DNA of 51,968 nt from contig CAJXUN010000031.1 in assembly GCA_913061475.1 (NCBI GenBank), forward strand, positions 1-51,968. The letters are read 5' to 3'. This document shows, in pieces, positions 46,279 through 51,968 of this stretch. The DNA is from an uncultured Colwellia sp. (GTDB lineage Bacteria; Pseudomonadota; Gammaproteobacteria; Enterobacterales; Alteromonadaceae). Numbering within the stretch: the stretch's first letter is position 1; every line of letters starts with the position of its first letter. The translations under genes were made by a program, and so were the position numbers. The notes below the pieces were generated by a model. That model did no database searches. It saw only the letters and a program-made list of their open reading frames with translations, and was not told the DNA's origin.

Positions 46279-47721
46279 TTAGAAAAGTCTGTTTAAGCCG
46301 TTGAGTGCTGCTACTCTGAAAGCTTCAGCCATTGTTGGGTAATTAAAGGTAGTTTCAACAAAGTATTCGATGTTATTGCCACCGTTAGTTTGTTGCATTA
46401 TCGCTTGCCCGATATGAATGATCTCTGCGGCATTTTCGCCAAAACAATGTATACCTAATATTTCTTTTGTTTCTCGATGAAATAGTATCTTCAAGGAACC
46501 CACCAAGTTATTAGAGATTTGTGCTCTGGCTAAATGTTTAAACTGCGCTCGACCCACTTCATAGGGAATTTTTGTTTCCGTAAGTTCTTGCTCAGTTTTA
46601 CCCACCGAACTGATTTCAGGAATAGTGTAAATGCCGGTAGGAATATCAACCGTCAGTTTTGTCTGTCCATTGCCCTCAAGCATTGCACTGGCGCATATAC
46701 GCCCTTGATCAAACGCCGCGCTGGCCAAGCTTGGGTAACCAATAACATCACCAACCGCGAAAATACCATCAACTTCTGTTTGATAAGTATCACTGACCTT
46801 TAATTGTCCACGCCCATCAGCTTTTAAACCGGCATTTTCAAGTTTTAAATCTGCCGTATTACCGGTACGGCCATTGGCAAACAATAAGCAGTCGGCACGC
46901 ATTTTTTTGCCGGATTCTAAATGAACAATAACAGAATCTTGATTGGTTTCGACGCGCTCAATTTGTTCACCATGACGAATAACAACACCGTTATTCCATA
47001 AGTGATAACTTAATGAATCTGACATTTCATCATCTAAAAATGACAGCAAGCGGTCACGCGTGTTGATTAGATCAACTTTAACACCGAGACCACGAAAAAT
47101 TGATGCATATTCACTACCAATAACACCAGCGCCATAAATAATGATATGACGTGGTGAATGCCCTAGCGATAAAATGCTGTCGGAGTCATAGACTCTAGGG
47201 TGTGAAAAGTCGACGTTATCTGGATGATAAGGGCGCGAACCGGTAGCAATCACCACCTGTTTTGCTGTGATGGTATCTACGGTGCCGTCACTACGTAAAA
47301 CTTGAATGGTGTTGGCGTCAATAAATGAAGCTTCACCGCAAAAATGCTCAACTTGATTACGGTTATAAAAGCCACTGCGTAAATTGACTTGCTTACGAAT
47401 AACTGCAGATGCGTGACTTAAGATATCTTGAAAGGTCAGTTGTTTGGCGCTTTGGCCAGCATTAAATAGTGGGTTGGAATTATATTCAATAAGTCGGCTA
47501 ACTGATTGGCGTAATGCTTTTGATGGAATAGTGCCCCAATGAGTACAGCCACCACCGACATTATGATAGCGTTCAATAATTGCTACACGCTTATCACGTT
47601 TGGCGAGGTTCATTGCTGCGCCTTCACCGCCAGGGCCTGTGCCTATAATAATAGCGTCGAAATCATAGCTTTTCGTAGAACTTTTTACTTTCTTAGTTTC
47701 GGCTTTTACTTGTTTACTCAA
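46279..47721 (-). CDS. sthA: soluble pyridine nucleotide transhydrogenase
   Basis: A 480-residue FAD enzyme that moves hydride between NADPH and NAD+. It has an FAD-binding [10 protein letters not shown] near residue 30, the SthA-type active-site region [16 protein letters not shown] in which the second redox cysteine of other family members is Thr, an NAD-binding [13 protein letters not shown], and the C-terminal dimerisation domain. The start is TTG at 47721 with AAGGG seven bases upstream. The next ATG is well inside the FAD motif. An inverted repeat just upstream may influence translation. Confidence 0.95.
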   Translation of the reverse strand: MSKQVKAETKKVKSSTKSYDFDAIIIGTGPGGEGAAMNLAKRDKRVAIIERYHNVGGGCTHWGTIPSKALRQSVSRLIEYNSNPLFNAGQSAKQLTFQDILSHASAVIRKQVNLRSGFYNRNQVEHFCGEASFIDANTIQVLRSDGTVDTITAKQVVIATGSRPYHPDNVDFSHPRVYDSDSILSLGHSPRHIIIYGAGVIGSEYASIFRGLGVKVDLINTRDRLLSFLDDEMSDSLSYHLWNNGVVIRHGEQIERVETNQDSVIVHLESGKKMRADCLLFANGRTGNTADLKLENAGLKADGRGQLKVSDTYQTEVDGIFAVGDVIGYPSLASAAFDQGRICASAMLEGNGQTKLTVDIPTGIYTIPEISSVGKTEQELTETKIPYEVGRAQFKHLARAQISNNLVGSLKILFHRETKEILGIHCFGENAAEIIHIGQAIMQQTNGGNNIEYFVETTFNYPTMAEAFRVAALNGLNRLF

Positions 47722-47731
47722 CGGTTAACCC

Positions 47732-47774
47732 TTTAATTCCTGCTTCGATGATAAAAATTTTAGCAGGAATTAAA
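47732..47774. other. 13-bp inverted repeat just upstream of sthA
   Basis: TTTAATTCCTGCT (47732-47744) and AGCAGGAATTAAA (47762-47774) are perfectly complementary with a 17-base loop. In the leftward transcript the second arm adjoins the AAGGG ribosome site of sthA. There is no T run. Confidence 0.75.
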
Positions 47775-47790
47775 ACTAAGGTAACTGTTT

Positions 47791-48909
47791 TTATGCTAGT
47801 TTTTCTACCATATTTTGCCAGCTTCGCTGTTGTTCAGCTAATCGTCGCTTAATTTCTTGGTATTGAGCCATTACATCTGAGTTTTCAACATCGGCCATAA
47901 GTTGATCACGTTTACTGGCAATTAGCGCTTTACGTACCTCATAAAACTCATTGATTTTATGAATCAGTTCATCGTACTCATGTTGTAATCTTTCCAATAG
48001 TTGCTCAGCATCAGGATGTGCCGCTATTTTTTCTTGGCTACGTAATAAGATCATAGATAAACGTGCTTTTTCTATTTTATCTTCTGGTGTTACACGTAAC
48101 TTTGACGTCAATTTTAGTGGTTCACAAGCCTTAATAAGCCATTTCGTCGGATCAAATTGCCACCAGCGAATACCATTACGATAGTCATTTTCAAAAATAT
48201 GATGATAGTTATGGTAACCTTCACCAAAAGTAAAAAAGGCTAAAAAGCCGTTATCACGAGCGGTATTTTTTTCAGTGTAAGTTTGCTTACCCCAAATATG
48301 AGCTAACGAATTAATGAAAAATGTTGTGTGATGACTTAGCACTAAACGTAAAAAGCCAATCAAAAGTAAGCTGCTAATGACATCTCCGTGCCATAGGCCA
48401 AACAACAAAGGTACGCCAAAATTCATTAAAATGGTGAGCAGCAAATAATGTTTGTGTTGCCAGACCACTACGGCATCTTTTTGCAGGTCACGCACATTAT
48501 CATAATTATTATAGCGCTCAGGCTGAAAGTCTCTAATCATCCATCCGATGTGTGAATGCCAAAAGCCCATTTTCGCAGAGTAGGGGTCAATATGGTTTTT
48601 ATCGACATGCTTATGGTGAATGCGGTGATCCGAAGACCAATGAAGCGCACTGTTTTGCAAAGCAAAAGCACCGCCTAAGGCGTAAATAACTCTTAGCGAC
48701 CAATGCGCTTGATAAGTTTTGTGTGACCAAAGCCTATGGTAGCCAGCAGTAATCGACATACCACAATAAATAAAGCAAATGATGGCTACGGTGATCTCTG
48801 TTGCGTCAAAGCCATGAGTGAATGCACGGTAAGGTACTGCAATTGCAGCAAATAAAAAGGTAATGCTGAATACAAAAACATTTAACCAGATAATAGGTGG
48901 TTTTTTCAT
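47791..48909 (-). CDS. delta-9-type fatty acid desaturase
   Basis: A 372-residue di-iron membrane desaturase that introduces a double bond into long acyl chains. The three histidine boxes are present: HRLWSH, HRIHH and HNYHH. Hydrophobic stretches (about 8-55 and 140-200) form about four membrane segments. The C-terminal extension of about 90 residues is a charged coiled coil. The gene is divergent from fabR, with a palindrome 36-53 bases upstream of the ATG, so FabR-type repression is likely. Confidence 0.92.
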   Translation of the reverse strand: MKKPPIIWLNVFVFSITFLFAAIAVPYRAFTHGFDATEITVAIICFIYCGMSITAGYHRLWSHKTYQAHWSLRVIYALGGAFALQNSALHWSSDHRIHHKHVDKNHIDPYSAKMGFWHSHIGWMIRDFQPERYNNYDNVRDLQKDAVVVWQHKHYLLLTILMNFGVPLLFGLWHGDVISSLLLIGFLRLVLSHHTTFFINSLAHIWGKQTYTEKNTARDNGFLAFFTFGEGYHNYHHIFENDYRNGIRWWQFDPTKWLIKACEPLKLTSKLRVTPEDKIEKARLSMILLRSQEKIAAHPDAEQLLERLQHEYDELIHKINEFYEVRKALIASKRDQLMADVENSDVMAQYQEIKRRLAEQQRSWQNMVEKLA

Positions 48910-48932
48910 TTATTTTCCATCTAGAGTCAATC

Positions 48933-48962
48933 ACCGAAAATTTCGGTGTACACATGTACGCT
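48933..48962. promoter_or_regulatory. probable FabR operator between the desaturase gene and fabR
   Basis: Two overlapping palindromes: ACCGAAA-A-TTTCGGT (48933-48947) and GGTGTACACATGTACGCT (48945-48962), whose core is GTACA-CA-TGTAC. The second looks like the FabR/DesT class of operator. Its position just upstream of the desaturase supports this. Confidence 0.6.
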
Positions 48963-49127
48963 ATTTTAACTTTACACGATGCTGAGTCAAGTGCTCAATG
49001 CTGATTTATTTAATGACATAAAGAATTCACCCTAATTAGATTTACTCAATTTACTAGTAATATTACCTGTTTTCAGTATCATATCAACTCGACATAGAGT
49101 TAAAAGTAATTACTAGGTATATGGGCT

Positions 49128-49769
49128 ATGAGTGGTATTAGAGCACTACAGAAAGAAAAAACGCGTCGACAATTAATCGATGCCGCTTTAGGACAGCTCA
49201 GCAGTGAACGCAGTTTTTCTAGCCTAAGTTTACGAGAGGTAGCAAAAGAGGCGGGTTTAGCACCAACTTCATTTTATCGTCATTTCTCTGATATGGACGA
49301 ACTGGGTTTAACTTTAGTCGATGAAGCCGGTTTAACTTTGCGTCAATTAATGCGGCAAGCAAGGCAGCGCATTGAAAAGGGTGGTTCTGTTATTCAAATA
49401 TCTGTACATACTTTTATGGAATTTATTGAAAATAACGGTAATATTTTTCGCTTGTTATTACGAGAGCGTTCAGGAACATCGCCAGCGTTTCGTGCCGCAG
49501 TTAATCGGGAAATTCGCTATTTTACTTTAGAACTTTGTGATTATTTACAACAAGCGAATAAACTTGATGCTGAAGTTGCTTATCTGCAAGCCAATGCTGC
49601 CGTAACTATTGTTTTTAGTGCAGGATCTGATGCGCTAGATTGCGATAGAAAAGATTTAGAAGAGCTGGCACTACGAACAATTAAACAGTTAAGATTTATT
49701 GCTCGCGGTGCATTTGAATTTGGCTTACGCGGTGACGTGCGAAAAAGATCTAGAGGCGAGACAAAATAA
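49128..49769 (+). CDS. fabR: TetR-family regulator FabR
   Basis: A 213-residue repressor of unsaturated fatty acid synthesis. The TetR helix-turn-helix is at about 28-50 ([28 protein letters not shown]) and is characteristic of FabR. The C-terminal ligand domain senses acyl chains. The last 20 bases overlap the convergent end of trmA. The divergent desaturase is its likely target. Confidence 0.94.
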   Translation: MSGIRALQKEKTRRQLIDAALGQLSSERSFSSLSLREVAKEAGLAPTSFYRHFSDMDELGLTLVDEAGLTLRQLMRQARQRIEKGGSVIQISVHTFMEFIENNGNIFRLLLRERSGTSPAFRAAVNREIRYFTLELCDYLQQANKLDAEVAYLQANAAVTIVFSAGSDALDCDRKDLEELALRTIKQLRFIARGAFEFGLRGDVRKRSRGETK

Positions 49770-50844
49770 CACCGGTTTCAATATGGTGAGTGTAAGGAAA
49801 TTGGTCAAATAAGGCAAAATGGTCAATTCTATGAGTTTTAACTAACTCAGCTAAGTTATCTCGCAAGGTCGCTGGGTTACATGAAATATAAATTATACGT
49901 TCAAAGCGACTGACTAATTCAACACTGTCTGGATCAAGACCCGCTCTAGGAGGATCGACAAGTACTGTTTGATAGTTGTAGCTTGTCAGGTCAAAACCTT
50001 CTAGTCGACGAAATACCCGCTCGCCGTTCATTGCTTGGCTAAAGTCTTCACTTGCCATTCTCACAATGTCAACATTGTCGAGTTTATTAGCGGCAATATT
50101 TACCTGTGCTGATTTTACTGATGATTTTGATATTTCTGTGCCCAATACCCGATCAAAATTTTCAGCTAAAGCGATACTAAAATTACCATTGCCGCAGTAT
50201 AGTTCAATTAAGTCGCCACCAGTGTTTTTTGTCGCTTTTTGCGCCCAAAGTAGCATCTTTTCATTCACTTTAGCGTTAGGCTGGGTAAAGCTATTTTCCA
50301 CTTGCTGGTAATGAAATTTTTGCTCGCCAACTGTCAACGTTTCCATAACGTAGTCTTTATCAAGAATAACTTTCTGTTTACGAGCACGGCCAATAATATC
50401 TACCGGGGCAATGGCCGATAAACGTACTTTCAACTGTTGTGCTTGTTCAATCCATTGTTCATCTAGCTGTTTATGATAGAGCATGCTCACTAGCACCTCA
50501 CCACTGAGCGTAGCAAGGAAATCAACTTGGAATAAACGTTGACGCAAAACTTCTTTATCGCGTATGTCAGCTAATAGTGCGGTCATAAATTGATTAATAA
50601 GCTCGCTAGCAACTGGAAAGTCATCAACCCTAAACTTTTGTTTAGTTTCGCTATCAAACATTATGTAGTAGAGATCATCACCTTCGTGCCAAACTCGAAA
50701 TTCAGCGCGTTGGCGATAATTTAATGTCGGTGAAGTAAATATTTCAAATGTCGGTAACGTAAACTCAGCAAAATCTGCGGCAATACTTTGCTGTTTTTTA
50801 TCAAGCTGTGGTTGATAATTATCGGAGTTAATGTGGCTAAACAT
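49750..50844 (-). CDS. trmA: tRNA (uracil-5-)-methyltransferase
   Basis: A 364-residue SAM-dependent enzyme that makes ribothymidine at U54 of tRNA. The SAM-binding region is [16 protein letters not shown], a Rossmann Asp lies in [11 protein letters not shown], and the catalytic Cys is in YISCNPATL. It lacks the N-terminal TRAM domain of relatives, as TrmA does. Its 3' end overlaps fabR by 20 bases. Confidence 0.96.
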   Translation of the reverse strand: MFSHINSDNYQPQLDKKQQSIAADFAEFTLPTFEIFTSPTLNYRQRAEFRVWHEGDDLYYIMFDSETKQKFRVDDFPVASELINQFMTALLADIRDKEVLRQRLFQVDFLATLSGEVLVSMLYHKQLDEQWIEQAQQLKVRLSAIAPVDIIGRARKQKVILDKDYVMETLTVGEQKFHYQQVENSFTQPNAKVNEKMLLWAQKATKNTGGDLIELYCGNGNFSIALAENFDRVLGTEISKSSVKSAQVNIAANKLDNVDIVRMASEDFSQAMNGERVFRRLEGFDLTSYNYQTVLVDPPRAGLDPDSVELVSRFERIIYISCNPATLRDNLAELVKTHRIDHFALFDQFPYTHHIETGVILSRL

Positions 50845-51062
50845 TGAAATACCTTGTTGATAGTGAATATTGCGAACAAATAATGAGGCGGAGATTCTAG
50901 CGATTGCCCAGTTTTTGTCTACTAATTAATAGCTGTATTTTAGAGGAATTCGCATTTTAAGCATAGTCGTTAATAAAAACTGTCTATAACTAGATAGCTA
51001 TAACTAATGCAGATATGCACTAGCGGAATATTTGTAAGCTGCCTTAGTGTAATGCAGAAATT

Positions 51063-51086
51063 AAAAGCCCACGTAAGTGGGCTTTT
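51063..51086. terminator. terminator after the RRM gene
   Basis: AAAAGCCCAC and GTGGGCTTTT pair around a GTAA loop, 24 bases beyond the stop of the leftward RRM gene. A and T flanks on both sides make it bidirectional. Confidence 0.88.
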
Positions 51087-51109
51087 AATAATGAGATTAC
51101 GTTTATATA

Positions 51110-51556
51110 CTACTCAGCGCCTTGCTCTGGTCGCTCTTTTGCTTCACGTACTTTTAATGTTCTTTGTTGAAATTCACTATCATTTAATGATGAAACAGCT
51201 TTATCAGCATCAACAGCGGATATTTCTACAAAACCAAATCCGCGTCTTTTCCCTGTATGCTTATCTTTCATCAATCTTACCGATTGAACTTGACCATACT
51301 CAGAAAATAACTCTCTGACCGCTGCTTCGTTCGCTCTATAAGGCAAGTTGCCAACATAGAGTGTCGTAATGCTTGCATCTGCAGCTTCTGCATTTGTTTC
51401 TGCTTTCCCAACGAGGGGCGCAATAAATGCACAAACAAAAGCGACAATTGCAACACTGATGCTTGTTAGTTCAAATACACCGTTGCTAGCTAAAAAGTAT
51501 ATAGCAACAGAAAATACTAACGCTACGATTAGCGTTAATGCTTGAGGAGACTTCAT
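51110..51556 (-). CDS. membrane-anchored RRM RNA-binding protein
   Basis: A 148-residue protein. Two membrane segments (about 6-26 and 31-50) are followed by a short linker and an RRM domain (65-140) with RNP2 LYVGNL and RNP1 KRRGFGFVEI. A charged tail ends REAKERPEQGAE. RRM proteins are uncommon in bacteria outside cyanobacteria. The hairpin anchor would place the domain at the inner membrane, probably facing the cytoplasm. RNA targets are unknown. Confidence 0.9.
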   Translation of the reverse strand: MKSPQALTLIVALVFSVAIYFLASNGVFELTSISVAIVAFVCAFIAPLVGKAETNAEAADASITTLYVGNLPYRANEAAVRELFSEYGQVQSVRLMKDKHTGKRRGFGFVEISAVDADKAVSSLNDSEFQQRTLKVREAKERPEQGAE

Positions 51557-51933
51557 AATGGATACCTAATTATTATTTTATAAAAAACTTAAATTGCAAT
51601 TCTATGTTACCCACCTTTTAGTAATGTGCAACTATAAGTGCAAATTTTATTCAACTTAATCAGACAAGTACCCTTTATCTATAGTTAGCGAACCGTTTTA
51701 TCTTATAACAGTGGTTTTAGCCGTTTTTTACGAGTGTATTAAAGCGTAAATGCACTAAATAGGCAGTGGTAATTGTAAAAATGAGATGATGCGCATATAT
51801 AGGTTTATCAGTTAAAACTATTCGCTTACTATCTGGCTGAACGGTATTTGCCCTTCTTTAGCTCAATTAAAATACCAGTAGTTTAAATAAAGAGCAAACA
51901 AACACATTTATGTAATTTAATTGCAATTAGCGG
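51557..51933. other. gene-free region before the stable-RNA promoter
   Basis: About 375 AT-rich bases between the RRM gene start and the promoter at the window edge. No open frame or structured RNA was seen. Leftward transcription of the RRM gene starts from its right-hand... left end near 51560-51650. Confidence 0.4.
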
Positions 51934-51968
51934 TTGACGCGGGGCGAGAAATCTCTAAAATGCGCTCC
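51934..51968 (+). promoter_or_regulatory. strong stable-RNA-type promoter at the window edge
   Basis: -35 TTGACG (51934-51939), a spacer of 16 bases, -10 TAAAAT (51956-51961) and a GC-rich GCGCTCC discriminator. This matches rRNA and tRNA operon promoters under growth-rate control. The gene it drives is outside the window. Confidence 0.7.

Noticed and set aside
1-51968. CRISPR arrays, tRNA genes, integrases and intact insertion sequences
   Set aside because: Looked for by eye. No regularly spaced repeats, cloverleaf-like sequences, or integrase or transposase frames were found.

Overview
The window looks like chromosome of an AT-rich marine gammaproteobacterium of the order Alteromonadales, most like the Colwelliaceae (Colwellia/Thalassotalea). 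This is inferred from protein resemblance, base composition and gene order, not from a database search. A delta-9-type fatty acid desaturase paired with FabR, two identical cold-shock genes and a membrane-anchored RRM protein would suit life in the cold.

Layout. 0-7 kb: the tail of a probable TolC-type protein, an outer-membrane beta-barrel gene, a large secreted subtilisin-family protease (leftward) and the redox/heat chaperone pair hslR-hslO (leftward). 7.2-18.8 kb: a complete rightward type II secretion operon gspC-gspN. The protease is a plausible substrate. 18.8-22.9 kb: housekeeping genes yrfG, nudE, cysQ, yceI, yheU and yheT. 23-25.3 kb: a short orphan flagellin-like gene, a 43-residue membrane protein, a 383-bp palindrome-rich MITE-like element and a Sel1-repeat protein. 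25.4-27.6 kb: yheS and yheV.

27.7-38.4 kb: an accessory-looking block between yheV and slyX, genes that lie close together in E. coli. It holds two nucleotide-identical cspA-family genes, a PAS-GGDEF-EAL protein, and a leftward group consisting of a two-component system, a short leader ORF, eptA, dgkA and an LTA-synthase-like sulfatase. Three transcription starts in that group (the regulator, the eptA leader and the sulfatase) each have TTAA-type half-sites at 11-bp spacing, the layout of PmrA/BasR boxes. I read the group as a self-regulated envelope-modification regulon: EptA consumes phosphatidylethanolamine and releases diacylglycerol, DgkA recycles the diacylglycerol, and the sulfatase may add another headgroup. 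This is the most interesting system in the window. It also carries a C10 tract inside eptA and a leader hairpin that covers a ribosome binding site.

38.6-52 kb: slyX coupled to a WD40 lipoprotein, fkpA, an L-2-hydroxyglutarate oxidase-like gene, a polytopic membrane protein, a candidate small RNA, hemE, a small lipoprotein, a SixA-like phosphatase, sthA, a desaturase with divergent fabR, trmA and the RRM protein. The window ends in a strong stable-RNA-type promoter, so an rRNA or tRNA operon probably starts just beyond it. No tRNA, rRNA, CRISPR array or intact insertion sequence was seen inside the window.
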